64,000 bases of DNA from Azospirillum lipoferum 4B (GCF_000283655.1 NC_016585.1:191001-255000); one strand, 5' to 3'. Shown: positions 8,830 to 19,172, counted from the stretch's first letter. Notes: a model not told the origin generated them from the letters alone. Numbers and translations: made by a program.

Positions 8830-9726
8830 ATGTCAGGCGCGCCCGTCGCACCACACCCCGGCCCTGGCCAAAATTCCCCTGGCCAAAAGTCGCCCACCAC
8901 CCAGGCGGAGACCATCTTCGAGGCTCGGGGCGTCAATCTGCGCTTCGGGGGCGTCCATGCGCTGACCGACGTCAGTTTCGGCATCCGTAAGGGCGAGTTG
9001 TTCTCGATCATCGGCCCGAACGGGGCCGGCAAGACCTCGATGGTCAACTGCATCTCCGGCCGTTACCGGCCGACCGATGGCAAGGTCTATTTCAAGGGCC
9101 GCGACGTGACGGGGATGACCCCGAACCATCGCGCCTCGCTCGGCATCGGCCGCACCTTCCAGAATCTGGCGCTGTTCGGGCACATGACCGTGCTCGACAA
9201 CATCATGGTCGGCCGCCACCACCTGCTGAAGAACAACTTCCTGACCGGGCCGCTCTATTGGCTGACCGGCGCCAGGAAGGAGGAGCTGGCCCACCGCCGC
9301 GAGGTGGAGGAGATCATCGACTTCCTCGAAATCCAGCATGTGCGCAAGGCCACCGCCGGCACGCTGTCCTACGGCCTGCGCAAGCGAGTGGAACTGGCCC
9401 GCGCCATCGCGCTGAAGCCCGACCTGATCCTGCTGGACGAGCCGATGGCCGGCATGAACCTGGAAGAGAAGGAGGACATGGCCCGCTACATCGTCGACCT
9501 GAACGAGGAATTCGGCATGACCGTGGTCATGATCGAGCACGACATGGGCGTGGTCATGGACATCTCGCACCGGGTGATGGTGCTGGAATTCGGCAAGAAG
9601 ATCGCCGAAGGCAGGCCGGAGGAGGTCCTGGCCGATCCCCGCGTCCGCCGCGCCTATCTGGGCGAGGACGACGAGGAGGAGGAGCCCGTCGCCGCCGTTC
9701 CGCCGGCCCGGAAGGAGGTCGCGTGA
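8830..9726 (+). CDS. livG: Branched-chain amino acid-type ABC transporter, ATP-binding protein (LivG-like)
   Basis: This 298-residue ATPase drives a Liv/HAAT-type importer. Walker A is GPNGAGKT (about residues 61-68), the signature is LSYGLRKR, Walker B is LILLDEP, and the H-loop is in MIEHD. An extra Pro/Gln-rich stretch of ~28 residues precedes the fold. The start has a strong GGAGGA site. It is the first gene of a seven-gene operon. The stop overlaps the next start by one base (TGATG). The CoA ligases in the operon suggest that the substrate is a carboxylic or aromatic acid rather than an amino acid, which is inference. Confidence 0.9.
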   Translation: MSGAPVAPHPGPGQNSPGQKSPTTQAETIFEARGVNLRFGGVHALTDVSFGIRKGELFSIIGPNGAGKTSMVNCISGRYRPTDGKVYFKGRDVTGMTPNHRASLGIGRTFQNLALFGHMTVLDNIMVGRHHLLKNNFLTGPLYWLTGARKEELAHRREVEEIIDFLEIQHVRKATAGTLSYGLRKRVELARAIALKPDLILLDEPMAGMNLEEKEDMARYIVDLNEEFGMTVVMIEHDMGVVMDISHRVMVLEFGKKIAEGRPEEVLADPRVRRAYLGEDDEEEEPVAAVPPARKEVA

Positions 9727-11672
9727 TGGCCGCGCTTTCTCATCTTCCCGATCTGGCCGTCTACGACACCCTGCCGAAGCTGGTGGCATTGCACGCCCGC
9801 GACCATGGCGGCGAAATCGCCATGCGCGAGAAAGATTTCGGCATCTGGCGGACCTTCACCTGGGACCAGGTGCAGGCCCGTGTCCGTGCCTTCGCGCTCG
9901 GGCTGACCAAGCTCGGCGTCGTGCCGGGCGAGGTGGTCGGGCTTCTCGGCGACAACCGCCCCGACTGGGTGATGGGCGAGGTCGCGACCCACGCCGTGCG
10001 CGGCTACAGCCTGGGCATCTACCGCGACGCGCTGGACGAGGAGGTCGCCTACCTCATCACCTATGCCGACGTGAAGGTGGTGTTCGCTGAGGACGAGGAG
10101 CAGGTCGACAAGCTGCTGAACCTCGCCGACCGGCTGCCGACGCTGCAGCACATCATCTATTCCGACCCGCGCGGCATGCGCAAATACCATGACCTCCGCC
10201 TGATGCCGGTCACCGACCTGATCCGCATGGGCGAGGAGCTGCTGGCCGCGCAGCCCGACCTCTACGACCGCATGGTGGCGGAGACCAAGGGCGAGGATGT
10301 CGCCATCCTCTGCACCACGTCGGGCACCACCTCGAACCCGAAGATGGCGATGCTGCCGGCGGGGCGCCTGATCCGCCATGTCGCCAGCTACCTGTCCGCC
10401 GATCCCAAGGGGCCGGAGGACGAGTATGTCTCGGTCCTGCCGCTGTCCTGGATCATGGAACAGGTCTATGCCGTCGGCATGGGCATCGTGTCGCGGATGC
10501 GCGTGAACTTCGTCGAGGAAGCCGAGACGATGATGCACGACTTCCGCGAGATCGGGCCGACCTTCGTCCTGTTCGCCCCCCGCCTGTGGGAGGCCATCGC
10601 CGCCGACGTGCGCGCCCGGATGATGGATGCCTCGCCCTTCAAGCAGAAGATGTACGAACTCGGCATGAGGCTGGGGCTGGAGGCGCTGGCGAAGGGGCAG
10701 CGCTCGGCGATGGCCGACGCCATCCTGTTCAAGGCTCTGCGCGACCGGCTGGGCTTCACCAACCTGAAATCGGCGGCGACCGGCGGCGCGGCGCTCGGTC
10801 CCGACACCTTCAAGTTCTTCCAGGCGCTCGGCGTGCCGCTGCGCCAGATCTACGGCCAGACCGAGACGATGGGCGCCTACACCGTCCATCGCGGCAACGA
10901 CGTGGATTTCGACACGGTCGGCGTGCCCTTCGACGACGGCATCGAGGTGAAGGTGATCGACGCCGACCACAACGGCGTCGGCGAGATCGTCACCCGCCAC
11001 CCCAACATGTTCGCCGGCTATTACCGGAACGAGAAGGCGACCGTCGCCGACATGCGCGACGGCTGGATGCACACCGGCGATGCCGGTTTCTTCGACAAGA
11101 AGGGGCATCTGGTCATCATCGACCGCATCAAGGACATCGCCACCACCGCACACGGCGACCGCTTCAGCCCTCAATACATCGAGAACAAGCTGAAGTTCAG
11201 CCCCTATGTGGCCGAGGCGGTGATCCTGGGCGACAAGCGCGAGTATCTGTCGGCGATCATCTGCATCCGCTTCTCCATCGTGTCGAAATGGGCGGAAAAG
11301 AACCGCATCGCCTTCACCACCTACTCCGACCTGTCGTCCAAGCAGGAGGTCTACGACCTGCTGCGGGCGGAGGTGGAGCGGGTGAACCAGACGCTTCCGG
11401 AGTACCAGCGCATCTCCAAGTTCCTGCTGCTCTACAAGGAGCTGGACGCCGACGACGGCGAGCTGACCCGCACCCGCAAGGTGCGCCGCGGCGTCGTCGC
11501 CGAGAAATACGGCACCATCATCGACAGCATCTATGCCGGCCAGCCGAAGATCGACGTCGACACGACCATCGCCTTCCAGGACGGCACCAAGCAACGCATC
11601 CGCACCACGCTGACCGTCATCGATCTGGCTCCGGCCGCCGCGGCGAAGAAGCCGCAGCCGGTGGCGGCGTGA
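9726..11672 (+). CDS. Long-chain/aromatic acyl-CoA ligase (AMP-dependent synthetase)
   Basis: This 648-residue enzyme belongs to the FadD15/FAA1-like branch of the AMP-binding family and should activate an acid to its CoA thioester using ATP. The P-loop is TTSGTTSNPK, and the later motifs IYGQTETMGAYT, HTGDAGFFDKKGHL and DRIKDIATTAHGDRFSP are present. The C-terminal region (LTRTRKVRRGVVAEKY) is complete, so the enzyme looks active, unlike the truncated ligase-like domain of the divergent regulator. It is coupled to the upstream ATPase gene and sits between ABC transporter genes. Its substrate is probably the one carried by that transporter. Confidence 0.88.
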   Translation: MAALSHLPDLAVYDTLPKLVALHARDHGGEIAMREKDFGIWRTFTWDQVQARVRAFALGLTKLGVVPGEVVGLLGDNRPDWVMGEVATHAVRGYSLGIYRDALDEEVAYLITYADVKVVFAEDEEQVDKLLNLADRLPTLQHIIYSDPRGMRKYHDLRLMPVTDLIRMGEELLAAQPDLYDRMVAETKGEDVAILCTTSGTTSNPKMAMLPAGRLIRHVASYLSADPKGPEDEYVSVLPLSWIMEQVYAVGMGIVSRMRVNFVEEAETMMHDFREIGPTFVLFAPRLWEAIAADVRARMMDASPFKQKMYELGMRLGLEALAKGQRSAMADAILFKALRDRLGFTNLKSAATGGAALGPDTFKFFQALGVPLRQIYGQTETMGAYTVHRGNDVDFDTVGVPFDDGIEVKVIDADHNGVGEIVTRHPNMFAGYYRNEKATVADMRDGWMHTGDAGFFDKKGHLVIIDRIKDIATTAHGDRFSPQYIENKLKFSPYVAEAVILGDKREYLSAIICIRFSIVSKWAEKNRIAFTTYSDLSSKQEVYDLLRAEVERVNQTLPEYQRISKFLLLYKELDADDGELTRTRKVRRGVVAEKYGTIIDSIYAGQPKIDVDTTIAFQDGTKQRIRTTLTVIDLAPAAAAKKPQPVAA

Positions 11673-11701
11673 GGAGAGCGCGATGCGAACCGCAAACATC
11701 A

Positions 11702-11840
11702 CCCTCTCCCGCCCCGGGAGAGGGAGGGGACCCGTGCGGAGCATGGGGAGGGTGAGGGGGCCGGCAAGAAGCGGGCGCCCTGATCCTTGCAGCACCCTCA
11801 CCCGGCCCTTCGGGCCACCCTCTCCCGGGGCGGGAGAGGG
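11702..11840. repeat. Dispersed CCCTCTCCC/GGGAGAGGG palindromic repeat, copy A
   Basis: The gap between the CoA ligase and LivH genes is filled by a complex inverted repeat. Outer arms CCCTCTCCCG and CGGGAGAGGG enclose a second pair (GGGAGGGTGAGGGGG and CACCCTCACCC). Related elements occur at 16122, 17571, 26374 and 32906. It sits inside the operon, so it will be transcribed and can form a long stem. Confidence 0.75.
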
Positions 11841-11858
11841 ACAGAAAGAGGCCACGCC

Positions 11859-12746
11859 ATGACCCTTCTGTTTCAGCTTCTCGTCAACGGCCTGATCGTC
11901 GGCGCGCTGTATGGCGTGGTCGCCATGTCCTTCGTGCTGATCTACAAGGCCAGCCGCATCGTCAACTTCGCCCAGGGCGAATTCCTGCTGATCGGCGCCT
12001 GGACCTGCTGGTGGTTGCTGACCAGCTGGCAGCTGCCCTTCTGGATCGGCTTCCCGATCACGCTGGTCTTCATGCTGGCCTTCGGCGTCATCCTGCAGAT
12101 CGTCGTGCTCAGGCCGATGATCGGCGAACCGATCATCTCCGTCATCATGGTGACCATCGGCCTGTCCATCGTCTTCCAGGCGGCGATGAAGTGGATGTTC
12201 GGCGTCTTCGCCAAGCCCTTCCCGCCGATCTTCGCCAGCCCCACCATGAACCTGTTCGGGCTGGAGGTGCAGACCGTCTACGTGATGTCGCTGCTGATCT
12301 CGATCCTGATCATGGCGGGCTTCGGCTGGTTCTTCAAATACTCGCGGACCGGCCTCGCCATGCGGGCCACCGCCTTCGACCAGCAGGTGGCGCAGTCGCT
12401 GGGCATCTCGGTCCGCCACATGTTCGCGATGAGCTGGGCGATCTCCGCCATGGTGTCGGCGGTGGCCGGCGTCACGGTGGGCGTGGTCAACGGCGTGTCG
12501 TCGGCCTTGTCCTTCTTCGGCATCAAGGTGTTCCCGGCGGTGATCCTGGGCGGTCTCGACAGCGTCATCGGCGCGGTGGTCGGCGGCCTGATCGTCGGCG
12601 TGCTGGAGAACATGGCGCACTACCTGGACAGCCAGTGGCTGAACTGGGGCAACATGTACGAGATCGCGCCCTTCTACGTCCTGATCGCCATCCTGATGAT
12701 CAAGCCCTACGGCCTGTTCGGCACCAAAGACATCGAGCGCGTGTGA
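11859..12746 (+). CDS. livH: Branched-chain-type ABC transporter permease (LivH-like)
   Basis: This 295-residue inner-membrane permease has about eight hydrophobic segments. It carries the family motifs near the start (GALYGVVAMSFVLIYKASRIVNFAQGEF) and the conserved cytoplasmic loop with GLAMRATAFDQQVAQSLGI. I chose the ATG at 11859 because the frame upstream of it reads through the palindromic repeat. LivM follows seven bases after the stop. Together with LivM it forms the translocation channel. Confidence 0.9.
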   Translation: MTLLFQLLVNGLIVGALYGVVAMSFVLIYKASRIVNFAQGEFLLIGAWTCWWLLTSWQLPFWIGFPITLVFMLAFGVILQIVVLRPMIGEPIISVIMVTIGLSIVFQAAMKWMFGVFAKPFPPIFASPTMNLFGLEVQTVYVMSLLISILIMAGFGWFFKYSRTGLAMRATAFDQQVAQSLGISVRHMFAMSWAISAMVSAVAGVTVGVVNGVSSALSFFGIKVFPAVILGGLDSVIGAVVGGLIVGVLENMAHYLDSQWLNWGNMYEIAPFYVLIAILMIKPYGLFGTKDIERV

Positions 12747-12753
12747 GGCCCAA

Positions 12754-13827
12754 ATGGCGAACATCAGCATCATCCCGAGCGGCGATTTCAAGACGTCCTA
12801 CGGGACCGACACCACCATCTTCCCGACCAAGACCAGCCGCAACTTCGCGATCCTGGGCGTGGTTCTGCTCCTGGCCTGCCCGGCCTTCATGGATCGCTAC
12901 TGGCTCAGCCTGCTGATCCAGATCGGCTATCTCGGCATCGCCGCGCTCGGCCTGAACATCCTGGTCGGCTTCACCGGCCAGATCTCCATCGGCCATTCCG
13001 CCTTCTTCGGCTTCGGCGCCTTCGCGTCGGCCTGGCTGAACAACAGCCTGGGCGTTCCGGTGGCGCTGGCCATCCCGCTGGCGGGCGTGGTCACCACCCT
13101 GGTCGGGCTGCTGTTCGGCATGCCGGCGGCGCGGCTGAAGGGCCTGTATCTCGCCATCGCCACGCTGGCGGCGCAGTATATCCTGCAGGACTTCTTCGCC
13201 CGGGCCGACTGGTTCACCGGCGGCACCGCCGGCACCATCGCCGAGCCGCTGACCATCTTCGGCTTCGCCTTCGACACCGACGAGCGGTACTTCTACGTTG
13301 CCCTGGTGGCGCTGGTGGTGATGTATATCCTCGCCACCAACCTGATGCGGACCCGCGACGGCCGCGCCCTGGTGGCCGTGCGCGACCATTATCTCTCCGC
13401 CGAGATCATGGGCATCAACCTGACGAAGTACCGGACGATGTCCTTCGGCATCTCCGCCTTCTACGCCGGCATCGGCGGCGCCCTCTACGCCCATTACCTG
13501 CAGTTCGTGTCGGTGGAGGGCTTCACCATCCTCTTCTCGATCCAGTTCCTGGGCATGATCATCATCGGCGGGCTGGGCTCTATCATGGGCACGCTGATGG
13601 GCACCGCCTTCATGGTCTTCCTGCCGGAGGCGATGCAGGCGCTCACCAAGCTGGTCAGCGGCACCGCCATCGATACCGCGCTGAACCTGAAGGACAACAT
13701 CGCCTTCCTGCGCGAGATGTCGATCGGCCTCGTCATCATCTTGTTCCTGGTGTTCGAGCCCGACGGGCTGGCCCACCGCTGGAAGCAGATCAAGGCCTAC
13801 TGGAAGCTCTATCCCTTCTCGCACTGA
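12754..13827 (+). CDS. livM: Branched-chain-type ABC transporter permease (LivM-like)
   Basis: This 357-residue permease is the partner of LivH. It has a short cytoplasmic N-terminus (~25 residues), then about nine to ten membrane segments. The LivM motifs GLNILVGFTGQISIGHSAFFGFGA and FLGMIIIGGLGSIMGTLMGTAF are present, together with the loop RTRDGRALVAVRDHYLSAEIMGIN. It lies seven bases after livH and 53 bases before the binding-protein gene. Confidence 0.9.
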   Translation: MANISIIPSGDFKTSYGTDTTIFPTKTSRNFAILGVVLLLACPAFMDRYWLSLLIQIGYLGIAALGLNILVGFTGQISIGHSAFFGFGAFASAWLNNSLGVPVALAIPLAGVVTTLVGLLFGMPAARLKGLYLAIATLAAQYILQDFFARADWFTGGTAGTIAEPLTIFGFAFDTDERYFYVALVALVVMYILATNLMRTRDGRALVAVRDHYLSAEIMGINLTKYRTMSFGISAFYAGIGGALYAHYLQFVSVEGFTILFSIQFLGMIIIGGLGSIMGTLMGTAFMVFLPEAMQALTKLVSGTAIDTALNLKDNIAFLREMSIGLVIILFLVFEPDGLAHRWKQIKAYWKLYPFSH

Positions 13828-13880
13828 GTTTCGACGCTTTGCCGGTCAACAAACAGAACAGAATGGGGAGTCAACGCACC

Positions 13881-15173
13881 ATGTCGATCAAGACCGCGCT
13901 TTTCGCCACTTCGGCCCTCCTGCTGGCGACCACCGCCACGGGCGTCACCTCCGCTTGGGCCGACATCCCGGTCGGCCATCTGGCGGACCAGTCCGGCGCC
14001 ACCTCCGACGTCGGCGTGCCCTATGCGCAGGGCGTGGCGGATGCGCTCGCCTACATCAACTCCAAGGGCGGCATCAACGGCACCAAGCTGGCCGTCGACA
14101 CCGTCGACTACGGCTATCAGGCGCCGCGCGCCATCAGCCAGTACAAGAAATGGTCCTCGGGCAGCGACAAGATCGCAGCCCTGCAGGGCTGGGGCACCGC
14201 CGACACCGAGGCGCTGACCGGCTTCGTCGGCAAGGACGAGATCCCGGCCTACTCCGGCTCCTACTCCGGCCACCTGACCGACCCGACCGGCAAGGGCCCG
14301 CACGGCTCCAAGCCGGCGCCCTACAACTTCTTCTACGGTCCCTCCTATTCCGACGCGCTGCGCGGCATGCTGATGTGGGCGGCTGAGGACTGGAAGAAGC
14401 AGGGCGGCCAGGGCAAGCCGAAATACGTCCATATGGGCGCCAACCACCCCTATCCCAACGCGCCGAAGGAAGCCGGCGAGCAGCTGGCCAAGGAGCTGGG
14501 CTTCGAGGTGCTGCCGGCCGTGCAGTTCGCCCTGACCCCCGGCGACTACACCGCCCAGTGCCTGACGCTGAAGCAGTCCGGCGTCAACTACGCCTATCTC
14601 GGCAACACCGCCGGCTCCAACATCTCGGTGCTGAAGGCCTGCCAGACGGTCGGCGCCAAGGTGCAGTTCATGGGCAATGTCTGGGGCATGGACGAGAACG
14701 CCGCCAAGGCCGCCGGCGCCGCCGCCGACGGCGTGGTGTTCCCGATGCGCACCGCGGTCACCTGGAACGGCGACGCGCCGGGCATGAAGACGCTGAAGGA
14801 CATTTCCAAGATGTCCGACGCGGCCGGCACCGCCTATCGTCCGGTGCACTACATGGCCGGCGTCTGCACCGCCTTCATCATGAAGGAGGCGATGGACTGG
14901 GCGTCGAAGAACGGCGGCGTCGCCGGTCCGAACATCCGCAAGGCGATGTATCAGAAGAAGGACTGGGTCCCGGCCGGGCTGGAGGGGGTCTGCGTTCCCT
15001 CGACCTGGACCGAGAACGACCACCGCGGCATGACGGCGGTCAACATCTACCGCGCCAAGGTCGGCGGCGACACCGGCGCCGGCGTGGACGAGCTGGTCAA
15101 GGCCGGCACGATCAAGCTGGAGAAGCTGACCACCGTCGACGTCCCGCGCAAGCCGGAATGGCTGGGCTGGTAA
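13881..15173 (+). CDS. livK: Branched-chain-type ABC transporter, periplasmic substrate-binding protein (LivK-like)
   Basis: This 430-residue protein captures the substrate in the periplasm. A Sec signal peptide (about residues 1-27, ending SAWA) is followed by the receptor-family fold of Liv/HAAT binding proteins (type I periplasmic-binding protein). At ~430 residues it is longer than LivK proper (~370), as is typical of the family members associated with acyl-CoA ligase operons. I chose the ATG at 13881 because the signal peptide begins there and GGGGAG lies upstream. A stem-loop follows the stop, which could give this gene a higher transcript level than the genes after it. Confidence 0.88.
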   Translation: MSIKTALFATSALLLATTATGVTSAWADIPVGHLADQSGATSDVGVPYAQGVADALAYINSKGGINGTKLAVDTVDYGYQAPRAISQYKKWSSGSDKIAALQGWGTADTEALTGFVGKDEIPAYSGSYSGHLTDPTGKGPHGSKPAPYNFFYGPSYSDALRGMLMWAAEDWKKQGGQGKPKYVHMGANHPYPNAPKEAGEQLAKELGFEVLPAVQFALTPGDYTAQCLTLKQSGVNYAYLGNTAGSNISVLKACQTVGAKVQFMGNVWGMDENAAKAAGAAADGVVFPMRTAVTWNGDAPGMKTLKDISKMSDAAGTAYRPVHYMAGVCTAFIMKEAMDWASKNGGVAGPNIRKAMYQKKDWVPAGLEGVCVPSTWTENDHRGMTAVNIYRAKVGGDTGAGVDELVKAGTIKLEKLTTVDVPRKPEWLGW

Positions 15174-15187
15174 GTCCTTGAGTACCC

Positions 15188-15218
15188 GGCGCCCCCGTAC
15201 GTCATCGGCTGGGGCGCC
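15188..15218 (+). terminator. Intercistronic stem-loop after the binding-protein gene
   Basis: Arms GGCGCCCC (15188-15195) and GGGGCGCC (15211-15218) form a perfect 8-bp GC stem with a 15-base loop. No T run follows directly. It may be a partial terminator or an mRNA 3'-end stabiliser, as is common after binding-protein genes in ABC operons. Confidence 0.5.
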
Positions 15219-15263
15219 CCCCTTCTTCCGACCGGTTCATCTTTCGGAAAGTTCAGGTGCCGC

Positions 15264-16118
<855 letters not shown>

Positions 16119-16121
16119 CTG

Positions 16122-16273
16122 CTTTGCCCCCTCCCTAACCCTCCCCCGCTCTCGGCCGGCCGAAGGCCGGTCCGATCGCGGGAGAGGGGACTGCCGCCAT
16201 TTCCTTGCAACACTCCCGCAAGCGTCCTGCCCCCTCTCCCGCGGAGCGGGGGAGGGATGGGGAGGGGGCAAAG
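16122..16273. repeat. Dispersed palindromic repeat, copy B
   Basis: Thirty-base arms at 16122-16151 and 16244-16273 are inverted copies with two mismatches. They start CTTTGCCCCCTCCC and end GGGAGGGGGCAAAG. An inner CTCTCGG/GGGAGAG pair nests between them. The element fills most of the livF-ligase gap. It belongs to the same family as the elements at 11702, 17571, 26374 and 32906. Confidence 0.8.
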
Positions 16274-16328
16274 AGGATGGCAGAGCAATGCGCGTCACCT
16301 CGGCCGACCCCTGAACGGACGAACGACC

Positions 16329-17558
16329 ATGACCGACTTCTACGACGACCTCGAAACCCGTTCCTCCGACCGGCGCGAGGCCGAGCAGTTCGCGGCGCTG
16401 CCCGCCCATCTGCACCACGCCAAGGACAACGCCCCCTATTTCCGCCGGCTGCTGGCGGAGATCGACCCGGCGGCGATCCATGACCGCGCGTCGCTCGCCA
16501 CCCTGCCGGTGACGCGCAAGGCCGACCTGATCGCGCTGCAGCAGGAGAATCCGCCCTTCGGCGGTCTGGCGGCGGTGGAGATCGGGCGGTTGGCCCGCGT
16601 CTTCGCCTCGCCCGGCCCGATCCACGATCCGGAGCCGCATGGCGTCGATCCCTGGCGCAGCGCCCGTGCGCTGTTCGCCGCCGGTTTCCGCGCCGGCGAC
16701 CTCGCCCACAACTGCTTCGCCTATCACCTGACCCCGGCCGGCTCGATGTTCGAGACGGGCGCGCACGCCGTCGGCTGCGCCGTCATCCCGGCCGGCACCG
16801 GCAACAGCGAAATGCAGGCGCAGGTCGTCGCCAGCCTGAAGCCGCGCGGCTATATCGGCACGCCCGACTTCCTGAAGATCATCCTGGAGAAGGGCGACGC
16901 GCTGGGGCTCGACGTCTCCTCCATCCGCATCGCCGCCGTGTCGGGCGGCCCCTATCTGCCCGACGCCCGCGCCTTCTACGAGGCGCGCGGGCTGGAGGTC
17001 TACCAGAGCTACGGCACCGCCGACCTCGGCATCGTCGCCTACGAGACCACCGCAAGGTCGGGTCTGGTGGTGAACGAGGGCTGCATCGTCGAGATCGTCC
17101 GCCCCGGCACCGGCGACCCGGTTCCCGACGGCGAGGTGGGAGAGGTGGTGGTGACCATCTTCAACCCGGCCTATCCGCTGATCCGCTTCGCCACCGGCGA
17201 CCTGTCGGCGGTTCTGCCGGGAACCAGCCCCTGCGGCCGGACCAACATGCGGCTGAAGGGCTGGATGGGACGCGCCGACCAGACCACCAAGGTCAAGGGC
17301 ATGTTCGTCCACCCCGGTCAGGTCGCCGAGGTGCTGCGCCGCCATCCCCAGATCTCCCGCGGTCGCCTCGTCGTCGGTCGCCAGGACGCCAGCGACACCA
17401 TGACGCTGCGCTGCGAAGCGGAGGAGAGCGGAGACGATCTCGCCGCCGCCATCCGCGAGACGCTGGCGGCGGTGACCAAGCTGAATGGGAAGGTGGAGTT
17501 CGTGGCGCCGGGGAGTTTGCCGAATGACGGCAAGGTGATCGACGACACGCGGGGGTGA
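16329..17558 (+). CDS. Phenylacetate-CoA ligase-like adenylating enzyme (PaaK family)
   Basis: This 409-residue enzyme belongs to the PaaK branch of the AMP-binding superfamily. Features include the early region HHAKDNAPYFRRLLAEID, the YGTADLG motif in place of YGxTE, RFATGDLSAVL, and a C-terminal region with GRADQTTKVKGMFVHPGQV that carries the hinge and substrate-closing strand. Such enzymes activate phenylacetate or related aryl acids to CoA esters in the cytosol. It is the last gene of the ABC operon. Two CoA ligases in one uptake operon suggest a hydrophobic or aromatic acid substrate. I chose the ATG at 16329 because the upstream frame lies in repeat sequence. Confidence 0.85.
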   Translation: MTDFYDDLETRSSDRREAEQFAALPAHLHHAKDNAPYFRRLLAEIDPAAIHDRASLATLPVTRKADLIALQQENPPFGGLAAVEIGRLARVFASPGPIHDPEPHGVDPWRSARALFAAGFRAGDLAHNCFAYHLTPAGSMFETGAHAVGCAVIPAGTGNSEMQAQVVASLKPRGYIGTPDFLKIILEKGDALGLDVSSIRIAAVSGGPYLPDARAFYEARGLEVYQSYGTADLGIVAYETTARSGLVVNEGCIVEIVRPGTGDPVPDGEVGEVVVTIFNPAYPLIRFATGDLSAVLPGTSPCGRTNMRLKGWMGRADQTTKVKGMFVHPGQVAEVLRRHPQISRGRLVVGRQDASDTMTLRCEAEESGDDLAAAIRETLAAVTKLNGKVEFVAPGSLPNDGKVIDDTRG

Positions 17559-17570
17559 GTGTCGCAGCTC

Positions 17571-17672
17571 TGCCCCCTCCCCAACCCTCCCCCGCTCTGC
17601 GGGAGAGAGAGTCAGCGTTTGAGCGGCGGAGTTCCCTCTCCCGCGTTAGCGGGGGAGGGTTAGGGAGGGGGC
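17571..17672. repeat. Dispersed palindromic repeat, copy C
   Basis: The outer arms (TGCCCCCTCCCCAACCC and GGGTTAGGGAGGGGGCA) and an inner CTCTGCGGGAGAG/CTCTCCCGCG pair lie between the convergent PaaK-like and glutathione S-transferase genes. In this position it can act as a bidirectional terminator. Confidence 0.8.
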
Positions 17673-17702
17673 ACCTGCCGCCGGCACCCCGTCACACTTG
17701 CC

Positions 17703-18326
17703 TCAGCACTCCGCGTCCGCAGACGGCATCAGCTCGTACTGCGGCTTGTAGCCGGGCTGCGCGCGGATGCGGTCGGCCCAGGCCTGGACGTTGGGGTAGT
17801 CCTTGGCCTCGATGGCGGATTCGTTCAGCAGGTCGATCCAGGGGAAGGCGAAGATGTCGGCGATGGTCAGCCGGTCGCCCTCGATGAAGCTGCGGCCGGC
17901 CAGATGCTCGTCGAACAGCTTCATGCCGGTGGCGGCGGAGGCGTCGAGCCAGGGCAGGGCGTTGGCGTCGCCGTTGAACTTGCGCACGGCGCGGGCGCGC
18001 TGCACCGGCAGAAGCACGTCGGCCAGCCAGCTCAGCCATTCGGCGAGCCGCAGCTTCTCGGCCTCGTCACGGCCGCCGAACTGCCCGGTCTGTTCGGCCA
18101 GATAGGTCAGGATTACGCTGGATTCGGAAATCGAATGGTCGCCATGCACCAGCGTCGGCACCCGGCCGAAGCGGTTGATCGCCCGATAATCCGCCGATTT
18201 CTGCTGGCCGTTGCGCAGATCGACATGCCGGTACTGGAACGGGATGCCCGCCAGCCGGAAAAACAGTGCCACGCGGGTCGCCGGCTGGGAATTCACATTG
18301 CCGTAGAGGATGAAGGGCGCTGTCAC
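17703..18326 (-). CDS. Glutathione S-transferase family protein
   Basis: This 207-residue protein has an N-terminal thioredoxin-like domain (about residues 4-80) with the cis-proline in RVPTLVHGD and the glutathione-binding ESSVILTYLAE. A helical C-terminal domain follows, including the conserved RLTIADIFAFPWID. Such proteins conjugate glutathione to electrophiles or act in reductive steps in the cytosol. The start codon is GTG, preceded by a GGGAGAAAG site. It is a single gene, convergent with the CoA-ligase operon. The substrate is unknown. Confidence 0.87.
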   Translation of the reverse strand: MTAPFILYGNVNSQPATRVALFFRLAGIPFQYRHVDLRNGQQKSADYRAINRFGRVPTLVHGDHSISESSVILTYLAEQTGQFGGRDEAEKLRLAEWLSWLADVLLPVQRARAVRKFNGDANALPWLDASAATGMKLFDEHLAGRSFIEGDRLTIADIFAFPWIDLLNESAIEAKDYPNVQAWADRIRAQPGYKPQYELMPSADAEC

Positions 18327-18666
18327 GATGCTCTTTCTCCCTGGTTTGCGGACCCGGATGGTCCCCCCGGATGATCCTGCGGACGTTCGATCTCCGGCTT
18401 TGCCGGGAGGATGGCCTCAACCGGGCCGGTGACGCCAGAGGAAAGCGCTGCTCCAATAGTCATGGCACGGCTGCAACAAGCCTCGCACACCATCGGTGTG
18501 ACTGCCCCTCTCCGAAGCTGTGGGCGGCTTGACCGGCGAAACCAAAAGCCGTAGACAATGAGTTATATGCGAAATGCCGCATGGATATGCCGTATGTGGT
18601 CCTGTGCGCCGGCCGGCGCCGCATGGCCGGCCGCACGGGGCGCGGAACCAAGGTCCGGATGGCAAG
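18327..18666. other. Intergenic region between divergent GST and response-regulator genes
   Basis: This 340-base stretch has no convincing gene. It must hold the promoters of both flanking genes. The only visible structure is a small dyad, ATGCG-6 bases-CGCAT, at 18567-18582, within a locally AT-richer stretch. No confident -35/-10 pair was identified. Confidence 0.5.
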
Positions 18667-19056
18667 ATGGTGGACACGGTCGACAAGACGCGGACGATCC
18701 TGGTGGTCGAAGACAATGTGCTGATGCGCAAGCTCTTCGTCCGCTGCCTGGAGGAAGGCGGTTTCGCCGTGGTCGAGGCGTCCGACGCCACGTCGGTTCT
18801 GTCGCTGATGCGCGAGACGGCGCCGGATCTGGTGGTGATGGACATCGTCATGCCCGGCCTGTCGGGGCTTGAGCTGATTAAGCAGATCCGTGCCGATGGC
18901 GACCTCGCCGCGACGACGGTGCTGGCCGTCACCAACCTCGCCACCCCCGCCGACAAGCGCCGGCTGGCCGATGCGGGATTCGACGGCCATGTCTCCAAGC
19001 CGATCAAGCCCAAGGAGTTCCAGGCCACCGTCGCCGGTTTCCTGACTGCCGCATGA
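18667..19056 (+). CDS. Single-domain response regulator (CheY/DivK-like)
   Basis: This 129-residue protein is a receiver domain only. It has the acidic pair in VVEDN, the phosphoacceptor D59 in VVMDIVMPG, a conserved Thr in LAVTNLA, and the Lys in HVSKPIKP. It should relay a phosphoryl group by protein-protein contact and has no DNA-binding or enzymatic domain. I chose the ATG at 18667 because the fold begins right after it. It lies 116 bases upstream of the Pel operon on the same strand. That position makes a link to exopolysaccharide control possible but unproven. Confidence 0.85.
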   Translation: MVDTVDKTRTILVVEDNVLMRKLFVRCLEEGGFAVVEASDATSVLSLMRETAPDLVVMDIVMPGLSGLELIKQIRADGDLAATTVLAVTNLATPADKRRLADAGFDGHVSKPIKPKEFQATVAGFLTAA

Positions 19057-19172
19057 CCGCTGTCCAGGCAGGGATCACCCGTCTTCCGTGATGTCCGCTA
19101 TGGCGTGAGATCCGCCAAGCCGGCGCCTGCGGAAGAACCACCACACACGCAAGAGCGGAGGGAGCTGCAGCG

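Noticed and set aside
9654-12791. Long open antisense frame (over 1,000 codons) opposite the CoA ligase and LivH genes
   Set aside because: It is rich in His, Asp, Gln and Arg with no recognisable domain, and the plus strand has clear conserved genes. It is a side effect of high GC content and codon bias.
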